From Klebsormidium nitens (taxonomy: Eukaryota; Streptophyta; Klebsormidiophyceae; Klebsormidiales; Klebsormidiaceae), in assembly GCA_000708835.1 (NCBI GenBank), contig DF237341.1, positions 1 to 64,000 on the forward strand: a DNA stretch of 64,000 nt, in the 5' to 3' direction. Positions 9,915 to 21,800 of this stretch are shown here, in pieces. The notes beneath the pieces are model-generated. The model was not told the DNA's origin, searched no databases, and saw only the letters and a list, made by a program, of their open reading frames with translations. Position numbers and translations under genes: made by a program. Position 1 is the first letter of the stretch, and each line of letters opens with the position of its first letter.

Positions 9915-11704
9915 TTAAGACGATGCTGCAGCGAAGCGCTTCTCGACATCCTTCCAGTTGACGACCTTCCAGATGGCCTTGAGGTAGTCGGGGCGCACGT
10001 TCTTGTACTGCAGGTAGTAGGCGTGCTCCCACACGTCCACCCCCAGCAGCGGCACCAGCCCGCGCGCACTCACCGGATCCTGCAACCCCACCCCGCTGCC
10101 AATCAAGCCGAGCTTCACAGTCATGCGCTCACGAGCAGCTCGCATCTGAACTTTTTTAGCATACTCACGTGACGCATGTTCCCAACCAAGCACAGACTCG
10201 AACTGTGCAACAGCAAGCAAACCCTCCGGCTTAGACCGCTCGTCCCTTGATGTGCACACGGGGTCGGGCGTGGCCTACCTGGTTGGGTGTGGTGGTGATG
10301 AGGATGTGGTGCGTGTCGGGGTTGTACGCCAGCCACTGCACGCAGTAAACACACAGAGGGCCACCAATCAGATCGGGACATACGATGATGCAACACGGTA
10401 CATGAGCCGCTTGAAGCACAAGCCATCTTCAGGGAATCTCCACGAGAACAGGCGCTGGAGGGCTGAACGCCAGCTCAAGAATTTGGCAGGCAGCACAAGT
10501 GCAACGCTGAGCAAGGCGCAGGGCGGGGACAAGGCGGGGTGGGGGCGGCTCACCCCCCAGCCGGAGCCTTGCACCGCGGCGGTGGTGGCGGCAAACTTGG
10601 ACTTGAACGCGTCCAGCGAGCCAAACTCCTGGTCCAGCGCCGCAGCCAGAGGGCCACTCGGGGGCTCCCCACCGCCCTTCTGCAGACACAGCAACGGAGG
10701 CAGGGGCGGGGTTTTGGAAAGGCGTGGGGCTAGAGGAAAGAGAGGCCAGCAGGAGGCAAACTTGGTGACATGCACAGGTGCTAGCGAGCAGGGGCGCTGG
10801 AGGGGGCAGCGGGGGGACTTACAGCGGGGGGCGCGAGGTTCTTCCAGAAGATGCTGTGGTTGATGTGCCCTGCAGGACAGGCGCCAGTCAGAAGAAGGAG
10901 CGCGCGCAGGCAGGCCAGCGGCAGCGCACATGGGCGGGAGGGCAGGGGGCAGATGCAGGCGTCAGCAAGCGCGGCACAAACTTTAATGCTCACCTCCGCC
11001 GTTGAAGTTGATGGCACTCTGGAGGGCCACGATGGCGGGGGTGTCCCCCTTGGCCTGCGCCCCCTCCAGCTTCTCCAGCGCCGTGTTGTACCCCGTCACA
11101 TACGCCTGCAGCCCCGCGGGAGCGTGAATGTTAGTGGTGGGAACGAGCTACTCCAGGACGAGGTGGACCATGCACTGTGGCAGCCTCTGATGGGCACTGA
11201 CTCCTTAGCCCCAGGCCTGGCCCCACTGCGGCCAGAGCTGGTCAAGAGCATCCAAACTCCAAAAACTGCAAGTTGCAAGTGGTGATCGCCACATCCGCAG
11301 CCGAGAGTTCAGCAGAGTGATGGGTGGTTTGCTGGGGGCAAGATAGATGAGTGCTGGGTAGATGATCCACGTAGAGCTACTGGGTACTGCTACCCTTGCT
11401 TGCCCCCATCCCAGCACTGCTCTCAGCGTCCCCCCTGTGGGCAGTGGCCGATGCATCCCCAATGCATGCCATACATGCAAGCGGCCATCGCTTGCCCCCT
11501 AAGAGGCGTGCATTGCGGTGGGGCTTGTACCTGGTGGTGTTTCTGGTGGTGCAGCCGCATGATCTCCCCGCTGATCACCGGCTCCAGCTCGCCATAGTCA
11601 TAGTCCAGCGGCGGCACCGACACCGTGTGTACACTGCGCGCGGCCCCAGCTGCGCACGCCTGACGGGACGAAGGCGCCAGCGAGCGGAGCGCGTGGCGCA
11701 GCAT
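9915..11704 (-). CDS. MSD1: manganese superoxide dismutase, mitochondrial
   Basis: Converts superoxide to peroxide and oxygen, probably in the mitochondrial matrix. Six exons (minus strand): 11704-11531, 11105-10994, 10869-10823, 10679-10554, 10335-10279 and 10079-9915, giving 226 residues, the usual MnSOD length. Residues 1-30 ([15 protein letters not shown]..) form an Arg/Ala-rich presequence. Metal ligands are visible: the His in [11 protein letters not shown], the His in [11 protein letters not shown], and Asp and His in [15 protein letters not shown] and [11 protein letters not shown] are typical of eukaryotic MnSOD rather than FeSOD. All introns are GT-AG and in phase. The gene is head to head with the desaturase-like gene, 426 bp between starts. 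Confidence 0.95.
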
Positions 11705-12130
11705 TGTAGCGGGCAACAAAGACGCGATGCGCAACGGATTGGATTAAGGCGAGAGGGCGGAGACACGCCTGGCCTGAGCGGCTGTCAGGGTCGGTGTAGG
11801 GACAGACGCCAAGTGCAATGTGACAATGAGAATCAGAGAAAGTCTGGAGATTAGGTAGCAGTCGGACCATGGCAGTACTATGATAGTCCTAGGTAGTAGC
11901 ACCATGGCAGTACACTGTTCTTGCGATGGACCAACAGGAACCGTGGGTTGAAGGTTCCAACTCAATCCGCGCGCAGGAACGCGCAGCAGACGGTTGCGAA
12001 AAAGCGGCAGGGCCTGTGCAGTGTGCAGATCTGTGGCCCGTGTGGGAATCGCAACTTGCAGCCCGCTGATGCAGTGAGATTGTAGAGTTCGGACTGTAGA
12101 GTCAACTGTCAAGTGCAAGACGGCTGCATT
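11705..12130. promoter_or_regulatory. shared divergent promoter region, MnSOD / desaturase-like gene
   Basis: The two genes start 426 bp apart on opposite strands, so their promoters must lie in this segment. It contains a repeated CCATGGCAGTAC (about 11868 and 11902). I cannot assign a TATA box with confidence. Confidence 0.4.
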
Positions 12131-15100
12131 ATGGAGCCGAAAGTATTGAGTGGTGGTGGTGGTGGCGGGGAGGGGGCTACTGCCCCCCCTCCCTTCATCA
12201 ACACTGACCTGACGAGCACCCGCCAGGAGTACTACTTCTCCCCGCCCGCCTGGATCGATGCGTGGCTGCTGCGCCAGCTCCGCGACCCGCGCGACACGCC
12301 CCTCGCGTACCTGCTGTTCAACATCATTGTGCTGGTGGTGCCAGCGGCGGTGGCCACCTTTGTGGCGCCCCCGTCCCACGCACTGGGCGCTGCGTACCTG
12401 GTGCTCAGCAACGGCCTGTTCCTGCAGCGCTTCCTGCTGGGGCTGCACTACGCAGAGCACCTGCAGGCAAGGTGCCGCCCCCGGCAGCAGGGCCGCCACA
12501 TAGTGTCAATGACAGCTCCTGGTTGCTGGCCATCAAGGATTGGCAGGGGCTACTGAGCTGAGATCTACAAGACCCGATCAGGTGCCTTCTCAATGGATGC
12601 TAGCAATAGGACTTTTGATTGACTGTGTGGCTGGAACCTTGGTGCTCTTGGCTTGACCAGCTATCCTTTCTTCTAACTGCAGATCTTCAAGAGCGGCCTG
12701 CCAGGGGCTGTCTTGAACTCCCTGTGCCCGTACTTCCTGTGTGCCCTCTTTGGCCTGCCGTGAGTGTGCCGCCCACCTTCCTGCCCAGGATGTCTGGCCC
12801 CTGCTACACCTCACATTCCCCCACTCTTGATCTGCTCCTTCCTGGCCTGCTTCACTCCCAGCTGAGCACCTGGCACAGCTCTCAGATGCGCTGCTCACTT
12901 GGAATCGCGCTGTCACATCTGGGCAGCCTCTTCCCCTGAGCCCCCACCTGTAGCCTGCATTGCTGGGCCTGCTTCTACATAACCCCCATGCCGCACTTTT
13001 GTACCAATGGTGCTGAATGGGCGCCGGGTCTCTCTGTGCCAGGCCTGGCATGTACCGCCTGCATCACATCTACATGCACCACTGCGTAAGCCCCTGCCCT
13101 TTTCTCCTCCACTGCCGCTCCATATGTTGCCCAATTGGTGGGGCATCCATGGTCCAACGTGCCTGCCTGTTCTTCCCCCCAGCTCCATTGCTTCCAGACG
13201 GCTCCTTTCGTGTCCTTTCCCTCATTGTCTGCTGACTACTGGTGCCTGTGCCGTTGCGCATGCAGGAGAACAACTTGTTCCCCCACGACCTGTCCAGCAC
13301 GGAGGTCTATCAGCGCGACAACTTCTTCCACTGGCTCCTGTAAGCTCTCGCCCCCACACTAGCCTACCCGGGGCGCTTGTCTGTCCCTTGCGCTTGTCTG
13401 TCCCTTGCGTTCCTTGCCCCATGCTTCCCCGCCTTTGGGGAGTGTTGTGCCCCCCTTCCCCTCAGCGGCTGCTGTGCTGCTGCTGCGTGCCAGGTACTGG
13501 CTGCGCTTCTGGGTGGCCATCTGGGTGGAGCTGCCCCTGTACGCCCTGCGCAAGCGCCGGCTGCGCCTCGCCGCCCACACCCTCGTCATGCTCGCCGCCT
13601 TTGCGTGAGCCTGCCGGCCATGCTCCTCCTCTCCTTTTCTGTTGTGTTACTTCGTTGTATCTGTGGTCTTATTCCAACAACCAACCCAACTGAGAATCTT
13701 GTTGGAAACAGCTCCCTCCAATTCCATTTGGACGTCTTAATCGCTTTCGAGACTCACCAGGACTTGCGGCCCAGACTCCTTTCCGTTCCAGGCAGCTTGC
13801 TTTTCGTGCCCCTCCACTCCCGGTATACTTCTCCACTGCTGCCCTATTCCCGGCCCAGCCCCTGCCCGCCCGTCTCCTCCACTGTCCTCTTGGCCTGCGT
13901 GCAGGGCCGTCGTCCGCCAGCTGTGGCTCTTCAACCACGTCGCCACCATCTGGGTACGCGGCCCCCTTTCGCTCTTCCTTCCTGCCCGAGTGCGCCCCAT
14001 GCTTGCCCCGCACCTCTCCTGCATGCTCGCTGCCCTCTCTCCCGGGGCATCCCCTGGTGGGTGTGCGCTGCTGCGTGGGCCCACTTGGTGCGTGGCCCTG
14101 TGCTGCAGGTGGTGGCTGCCCCCATGCTGGTGGCGTCGCTGGCCATGATGTTCGGCAACTGGGCGCAGCACCTCTTCCTCGACCCCGCCCGCCCCCGCAG
14201 CAACTACGCCCTCACGTCAGCGCGCTCCTCCCCCCCTCGCTCTCGGCCCACCTCTGCTGCGACCTTCCGCCAAACGGCGCTGCCTGTGTTCGTGCCCCAT
14301 GAAAGGCGTGGAGGTGCCGCCTGATGCACACACCTGCTTCGGGCTTCTGCGCGAGGCGCCTCTCTGTCTCGAGCTCTGTTGCGCATGCGCCCGTGAGCCT
14401 GGCTCGTGTATGACGCCGCTCTCTCGCTGGCGCAGCTACAACCTGGTGAACGCGGCGGACAACCTGAAGACGTTCAACGACGGCTACCACATCGTGCACC
14501 ACCAAAACTCCAAGCTCCACTGGTACGCCCCCCCCCCCTTCCGCCCTGGCTCTAGCACCATGGCGGCCCTGCTGCTGCCCGGATGCCTTGCGGTGTGGTT
14601 GTGGTGCTGTCAATTTCCGGTCGTGGCGAGTGTGGCCCAGCAGCGGCTGTGTCACCTTTGCTCTGCGCGTCTCCTCGCAGGACGGAGCTGCCGCTGCGCT
14701 TCATGCAAACACTGGACAAGCACGCGCACGAGGACGCGCTCGTCTTTGAGGTACGCCGCCCATGCTTCACCCAGCCCGGCCCGGCGCCAGGAGGAGCCGC
14801 TCGCCATGCTCGCACTCATGTCGCTGTGGGAGGACTCTGGTGCGGCTTGGGTCCCCCGTTGCTTGCCGTGCTGCCTCGTTGCATCCGGCTGATCTGTCGC
14901 CCGTCGTGCTGCGCTGCAGGGGCTCGGCTTCTTCGACGTCGGCTTCCTGGCCATGACGGGGCAGCTCCACAAGCTGGCGGACAGGTATCACCCCGCCACC
15001 TCGCTCGCCCGGCCCTCCGCAGCCAGCCGAGCGTCGTGAGCATTGTGGAAGCCGCCATGGCAGCTTCTGAGACGAGGCATCGTGTTGCAGGCCGCGCTTG

Positions 15101-15335
15101 GTTTCGGAGGCTCCGATGTGGCATGCGAGGGTGGCTCAGCGTGGGGCGTGTGTGCAGGTACGTGGACATTGGGCAGAAGCGGCGGTCGCGCGAGGAGCTG
15201 GTGGCCATGCTGAAGGAGCGGCTGCGGCCCATCCGGGCGAGCGCGCGGCACCAGGGGGCGGACGAGCAGCAGGGCGGGGGCAGGGGCGCGGGGGAGGGGC
15301 GGGGCAGGGGGAGCGGGGAGAGCCGCCGACGGTGA
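12131..15335 (+). CDS. histidine-box fatty-acid-desaturase-like integral membrane protein
   Basis: Eleven exons: 12131-12466, 12683-12759, 13043-13085, 13266-13339, 13494-13604, 13905-13953, 14109-14215, 14436-14522, 14681-14750, 14920-14984, 15158-15335; all phases join, giving 398 residues. Histidine clusters HYAEH, HHIYMHH, NWAQH and GYHIVHHQNSKLHW alternate with hydrophobic helices (for example LAYLLFNIIVLVVPAAVATF), the layout of membrane di-iron desaturases/hydroxylases (FA_desaturase fold). Substrate and position specificity cannot be read. The C-terminus (from about residue 345) is basic, then Gly/Arg-rich low complexity. Start: first ATG (12131) in a frame open to a GTG at 12113. Intron 1 needs a GC donor (CAG|GCAAGG) to keep frame. 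It may instead act on another lipid. Confidence 0.8.
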
Positions 15336-16472
15336 CATTGGAGGATTGGGTGGACGAAGATGGACGCGGCGGCGGAGTGGGGTATGCTGTCGAGTGATGT
15401 TTGTTGCTTTCGAAATCACGAGTTGCCGAGATGGTTACACGTGAACAAGCAATTTTTCCGTTATGGTTTTCGCAAAACTTTGGCCGTAACAGCCAACCAC
15501 GGTAATCAGAAGTCCTCGAGGTGAACTGGATCAGTCAGTGGCCTTTGCAGTCGGGAACAGGGCTTGCCAAGTCACGAAGGCAAATGGTCTTTGTAGGAGG
15601 ACGTACGGACGACGGGCCTGAAAGAGGTCGTTGAGATGTGGAATGTGGCTGGCCCAGCTCTACAAAAATGGCGCTACATGCGCATCACTTGCATATGTGC
15701 CTACGCTATTCCGTCTGGTCAACTCGCCACGAGAACTAGACTCGTTCGTGCTTGTGCTATAACCTGCGTTCTCAATGTGTTCGTGCTCATCAATTGCATT
15801 GGACACCTTCCAGCCCGCAGGCCACCTTTGCTTTTGTCATGTACATATCGAGCTGTAGACTAGCGGAATCTGGACTGGATGGATCTTGCGCTGATCCGTC
15901 CTAGCAAATTACTGTTTAATCAACACCTGGCATGCATGGCTTCATGATGGGCCTTCCTTGTAGAACTGTCGCCAGTGCTGCTGTAGTCTCCTCATGACAC
16001 AGAATTATCGAGTCCAAAAATGGTCCGTTTGAATTGTTTCATGATCATGGCGTGTGCCAAAACAGAAGACGATCTGGACCTGGGTGCGTTGTAAGTTAAT
16101 GCTACATCTTGGACATCAACATAGCTGAGATCAAGAGATTCCCTCCCGTTAGCCATGAGTGTGAGATGTGAAGGTGTTGGCTACGTAGGTTAACAAGTTC
16201 AATTGTTTACATGCAAGTGGCCGTCAGGTGCGGGCGGCCCACAGAGCCCGTAGGGTAGGAAGCTATATCCACATGCGCCACAAGATACTCGGTACGGACA
16301 TGCACATTGTCTGTTGCACTTAGACAGTGTTCCTGCGGTTGTTCCAAGGATCGGGACGGTAGCGTTGCTTCGACTCTCAATGATAGAGATGAACGGAGTC
16401 TTTCATGCCATGAACTCGCGGAAAACAAACACGTATGCATGGTGCAATAATGTTTGCATCACCAGTGGTCGA
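15336..16472. other. intergenic, convergent 3-prime ends
   Basis: Lies between the 3-prime ends of the desaturase-like and VTT genes. Only short unconvincing ORFs; nothing else recognised. Confidence 0.5.
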
Positions 16473-18080
16473 TCAGCCAGGTTGCATCCTTTCCATTTGT
16501 ATAGACTGTGCTTCAAGGAGCCCATCCTCCTCGCCTCGCCCTTGCAGCTGCCCCCGGGGCTGGCCTCGCTCCTCGTCTAGCAGGAGCTGGATGGCGCTCT
16601 TCCCAAAGGTGTCCGGCAGGACCTCCAGGCCCGACCAAGTGTAGCACGCTCGACGTACCTGGGAAGGGCAGGCGCAGTGTGAGCAGCAAGACCAGGCGGG
16701 CCGCCCAAGCCAATACTGCAGGCAGGCGCATAGACAGAGAATCTGCGCCACTCCACTGGAAGCGACCGGTGTCAAGGCGCAGTAAGGGCGGCAGTCTCAC
16801 CTTGCGTAGGACCAGGGTGCAGATGAGCAGGCTGAGCCACAACAGGCAGTACCGCCCTACTGCAAGCAGGCACAATATAGAACGAGTTCGGTCCTGCGAA
16901 TTTCCATTCGACAGAGCACTGGCATGGCCGTGTCCAAGACTTAGAAGCTAGTCACACTAGGCCTTGCGGATGCCAGCAGTCGCTCCCCATTGTACGCCCA
17001 TCATGTTCTTATGACCACAGCGCTGCTGGGGGGCACCTGCGGGGGTGGTGGCGGCGGGCAGGGTGGCAAGGCTGGGCAACAGGTGGCCCAGGTACACAGT
17101 CTGCAGGACCACAGGAAACGCCCCAGCGGTGGGCCACAGAAAGTCCTTCACTGGCACCTGCAGGGAGCAAAGTATTGCAGTCAGCCCTGGAAGGGGCCTG
17201 CCCCCTTTTCAAAGAGGCTTGTGTGGAGGGGCTTGTGCCACAGCTCTTCTAGTTGGGCCAGCCAGCGCAGTGGCTGAGACACACGAAAGGGCACCAGATG
17301 AACAGCATGGAGAATCCTGATTGGTCACATCAACATGCTCTCCCTGTTGCGGAGAACTTGAGATGCGCACCTGCCAAAGGGCATAGTTGACGATGAAGTT
17401 TGGGATGGGGCTGAGGCGTGCTAGCAGCATAAACTTCCAGCCCCCGCGTGCAGCCCCCAGCTGCAGCACCTCATAGCGCCGGTAGTTGGCGAGGCAGGCG
17501 TGGACGACAGGCTGGAGGGGGGACCTGCGCCACACCAGCACACCCGTTCAGCGCCAGGCGAGAGCACGCCCCGGGACTGCAATGGCTGCAGCAGTGCCAA
17601 TCATGTGCAGAGAAGGGGCCCACAATGGGGCTGCGGCCCTCACCGGGCCACGGCGTACGCTGCCGCCGCTGCAAAGAACTTGGCTAGCAGGACCAGCAGA
17701 AGAGCCCCCAAAAAGGGCAGAGTGGCGCCTGCGAGGAGAAGCACACGGACACCAGACCTCAGTGGGGAGTGAGCGATGGGGCTCTATTGACAGAGTATGT
17801 CCCTGACCTGGACATTGGGCAATGCGTGTCACAGGAGGTCACACATGGGTAAGGGGGCCCTGCCATTTCGTTCGTCATTACACTATTATTGGGCGGGCAT
17901 GCTTCCCTTGCCTGCGTACAGCTCCAGCAGGAAGGTGGCAGGGAAGCAGACCACCGGGGCAAGACTGAGAAACGCCGCCAGCAAGGGCAGGCGCAAAGGC
18001 AGCGCCATGTGGTTCATGCCAAATTCAGAAGCTGCAAAACATGTTGTCTCCAGTCGGAGCATCTGCTGGCACTGCATCAT
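16473..18080 (-). CDS. TVP38/TMEM64 (VTT-domain) membrane protein
   Basis: Six exons (minus): 18080-17912, 17728-17644, 17524-17371, 17157-17037, 16859-16801, 16658-16473; about 257 residues. The VTT core is clear: LPLLAAFLSLAPVV, then LELYAGATLPFLGALLLVLLAKFFAA split over an exon junction, then GWKFMLLARLSPIPNFIVNYAL (the R-x-S-P motif), ending in a hydrophobic segment WLSLLICTLVL and a hydrophilic tail. Family members are membrane proteins of ER/Golgi, with lipid scramblase or trafficking roles proposed for relatives. Intron 1 uses a GC donor (GCAG|GCAAGG). The start is the first ATG of the open frame; later ATGs at 18017 or 18008, or an extra upstream exon, are possible. Confidence 0.8.
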
Positions 18081-18818
18081 GAGTCATGCTGGAGTCCGAC
18101 TGCCGTTGGCATCAGTCTGCATCCTGACTCGGAGTCTCGCGGAGGTGTCGGAGCCTCTCATGCACGCTAGCTACCTATGGTAGGCGTGAGGATTGTGACG
18201 TCATGACTCTGCGTCACTGTGTTCCTTGACAAGAAGACAGTGACCTTGACACTGCAGTAAAAAAAAAAAGTAGCAGTCCATAGATAGAATACCTTTGTGG
18301 ATGACAAAGCAACTTTGAGCAGTGTCAAGCAATCACTGCAGGCAGCAGGATTAAGTGTCAAGAGGCACTTGGCGCAAATTGGCGCGCAAATTGGTCGGGT
18401 TCCTTGCCTGTTTTACCACCGTGACTGACTGAGGCTAGTGTCGGCGGTCGCTCCCTGGATAATTCTCAAGAAAGATAATAGTAAGCCAAAATAATAGTAA
18501 GCTCCGACTAACACTAAAAACCCTAACCTTAAATGAAACACCCGCTCCGGACCCGTACCCACCCTAACCACCATACTAACCCTACCCGTCACAGTGCGGT
18601 TACCTTACTATTATCTGGGCTTACTATTATTCTTCTTGAGTTTCATGCTCCCTGGGCCTGGGCCTCAGCCTGCTCAGGCTGGCCAGCCTTTGCCCCGTTC
18701 TGGCTCGTTGCCTGTGGCCAATTGCAAACATCGGATGCCTCAGGCTTTAGTGGAAGGGGCATAGATCATTAGATAAAGTAATCCAGTTTCAGCATTGAGG
18801 AGGCTTCTGTCAGTAAAA
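18081..18818. other. intergenic between divergent VTT and C2/LysM genes
   Basis: Contains the small inverted-repeat element at 18460-18643 and an A-run near 18250. It must include both promoters. No other gene seen. Confidence 0.5.
18460..18643. mobile_element. MITE-like inverted-repeat element
   Basis: The left end (18460-18502) and right end (18604-18643) are inverted copies of about 40 bp; shared words are CTCAAGAA, GATAATAGTAAGCC and ATAATAGTAAG. The roughly 100-bp interior is rich in CCCTAACC/CACCCTAACC words. The size, about 185 bp, suits a non-autonomous DNA transposon remnant. No target-site duplication was confirmed. Confidence 0.65.
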
Positions 18819-21800
18819 ATGCCGGGCAGCATTCATCTGGCAGGTAGGGTACATCTTCTCAGTCTGGCATTGTGCAGACGCTCTGCAGGCAGATTAGTTG
18901 TGGAGAATAGCGATTGACTTTATGCATCCAGCCATCATATTGGGTTTTGCGATGCACCAATGTGAACGGTCTTGATTTGGCCTCCCTGTGCATCTATCCC
19001 GCTCTTACATTCCCTTTCCCTTTGCAGTCCTGGACGCTTCTGACATATCGCAAGGTGAGTAGGGGCAGAAAGGAGAGAGGTTTTGATGTCTTTGGCTGGG
19101 CGCATGGTGGTGCTCAACTGACCGGGCTACTTCTTCAGTAGAAGCTTTTGTTCTTCAAATTGAACAAATGCAGAATTGCATATTGGCTGCTGGAGGCGTC
19201 GTTGGAATGGAGCCCAATTGTTGAGGAAATACTGTTCCTTGCAGTTGCTGGAGATGGTGTCTCCATCAAAGGTGAGACCTTTGCTTGCCGGTGTCTGCTC
19301 CCTTCTATTCTCCTATTTACAGCTGTGCAACTCTGATGCTACTTTAAACACTGCTTCCAAGAATCAGCAAGGTGGCACTGATTCGCTTTTACGTACATTA
19401 TGCCCACATGTTGCATCAGTTGAGAGCATTTGCTTGCCTACTGTATACTTACGATGAAAGGTTGACTTCCTGATCACCGCAGCAACGCTGGGCAAGAAGC
19501 AGTTTGTGACAGAAGTGGCACGCATCACAGCGGGCAAGGCTGGACCCTGGGACGATGAGGAGCATGCATTCTCGGTGATGTCACTCACTGTAAGGCACCA
19601 GGCTTATGCCCCAAACTGCTCGAGTCATGACTCCCTCTACTCATTGTCTTTGTCCCCTTCAATGCCCCTTGTTCCTGATTCTCAACTCACGAGCTTCTGT
19701 GCAGTCTGTAGACGTTGTTTTTGCCTCTCTTACTCAGTTTCTTCCTTGTTCCAGGACCCCCTTGTCCTTTCACTTCTGGACGCCAATGGCGAGCCTCTAG
19801 GCAGTACCCGTAAGTTTGCTTTAGTCAGCTAGGCTTGCGTGCAAGCAAGAAAAGCCAGCAGACACTCTGAAACTTCTCCACGTTTGGCCTTTCGTCTCAT
19901 GCAACATCTTGTGCCAGACCTGCCCTTCGATTGTAGCTCCTCTTTTCTGAACTGTGGCTTTTATTGTAATGTTGGGAGATCTCGGTGAAGTCACGAACAA
20001 CTTCATACTGACTAGTCTACTGCCTCGTGTAAATGTTCGCAAGTCCTTGTGGAATTGCACACCACCATGACTGAGGTAGGATCATCTGTTATGTATATAT
20101 CCGCGGTGATTGGACCTGTCAGACTGCTGCCGAAAACTGGTTTGACTTTAAAGCAGCAGGATCTATGCCATGGCAACCTTTGCTTGGGTCACCGTCAGTC
20201 ACTGGTTTGGATTTGGTCCACTCATATCTTCAGCTCTTTTCTGTTTGCAGAGGTTACGACTCCATCCATTGTGGAAAAGTGAGTTGCTCTGGCCTTTCCT
20301 CGTCTGCCCTGATGGCTGCTCACTATCCAATGGCCCCGTTCCTTTCTTCCTGGTCCTCGTGCGCTCTGCAGAGAGGTGATGTGGCAGGTGTGGGGCAGTG
20401 GTGCACCCCAGGCTGCCTGCGCTCTATCATGGGCTAGACATGGGCCTGAAATCCTGCTCCGCTGAATGCAGAGGTTTCCGGGACGAGACTCTTGCGCTGA
20501 AAGATGGCAAGGTAGGCTTGGGGGTGTCTGCACTGCCAGCTGCATGGCATCGTCATGCACTCCACTCTCAGACACAGGTCTGGGGCAATGCACGAAAGAT
20601 GCACGTGGGTGAGTTCATCAGGTTTGCATTGCTGATGCTGTTGGTGATGACTACACCCCCCTTGTGAGAATATGATACGTCACTTACGCAATTGCTTTGA
20701 GGAGTTGTTGATTCATCACTTGTCGGCCCCGCCTGTTGCGCAGGGCCAGATCCAGGGCCGCGTGCATGTGAAGCTCTCGTTTGTCCTGAGCGACGAGGAG
20801 CGCAAGAAGATTGAGGCCATGGTGAGCTGCCGCTCACCGCGGCGTCCACCTGCGTGGGGGCCGCACTGGCCAGGCTGGCGCGCAGTGTCAGTGGCAGCCG
20901 CCTGGCCTTGGCCTCCCTAGCGCTGGATGTTGCGAGTGCTAGTCCTCTGTTGCTTGTGATGTGGCTGTCACCATCTGTAGGCACGTCGCCAGCGTGTTGC
21001 TCTCTTAGAGAGCGACCATGTGTAGACTCGTATGAACAAGGACCCTGTATTGTGGATCCAAATAACCTGTGTCCAGCGGTGCCATGAGGTCTGTGCTGCA
21101 GGTGGCCACCCTGCAAGTCCCGCCCCTCATTGCATCCCTGCTTTGCTCCCTGCAGCGCTCCAAGTCGCTTGCAAGGAAAGGGGGGGCAGCAGAAAAGTCC
21201 CCCACTGCTGATGCGGAGGTTGTTGCCAGCCCGGGCCTGAACGGTCGGCGGGCAAGTGCGTCACGCTTCTCCTTTGAGAAGGCGATTGGCAATGGCGAGA
21301 GCACGGGGCCGGCGGAGACAGCGGCGGTGGTGGCGGCGGTGGGCGCAGAGGTGGACGCCCAGGTGGCGCGCGCCAGCACGGCCGCGCTACAAGCCACTGC
21401 CGACGTGGCGAAGCAGGCCAAGGAGGTGGCGGCCACCAGCGAGGGGGCCACCGCAAGCAGTGCAGACAAGCTGGCCCACAAGGCGGCTGAGGTTTCAGAG
21501 AAGGCAGCAGGGGTGGCAGCCACTGCAGCGGAAGGGGCGGCAGGCAAGGGAAGCGCAGGCAACGGGGTGGCAAAAACGAAGGCGGGAGAGGCGGATATGC
21601 TGCTGCGGCGGCCTAGCGTGAAGGAGCGCGTGGCAGCGCTGGAGAGCCCGGTCGGGCCACCGTCGCGTGAGGGGAGCCTGAAGANNNNNNNNNNNNNNNN
21701 NNNNNNNNNNNNNNNNNNNNNNNNNNNNNNNNNNNNNNNNNNNNNNNNNNNNNNNNNNNNNNNNNNNNNNNNNNNNNNNNNNNNNNNNNNNNNNNNNNNN

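Noticed and set aside
11744-12499. 251-aa minus-strand ORF opposite the desaturase-like first exon
   Set aside because: Antisense shadow of a GC-rich coding exon; no domain and no splice-compatible partners.
18515-18590. CCCTAACC-like telomeric words
   Set aside because: Irregular, short and inside a MITE-like element far from a contig end; not a telomere.
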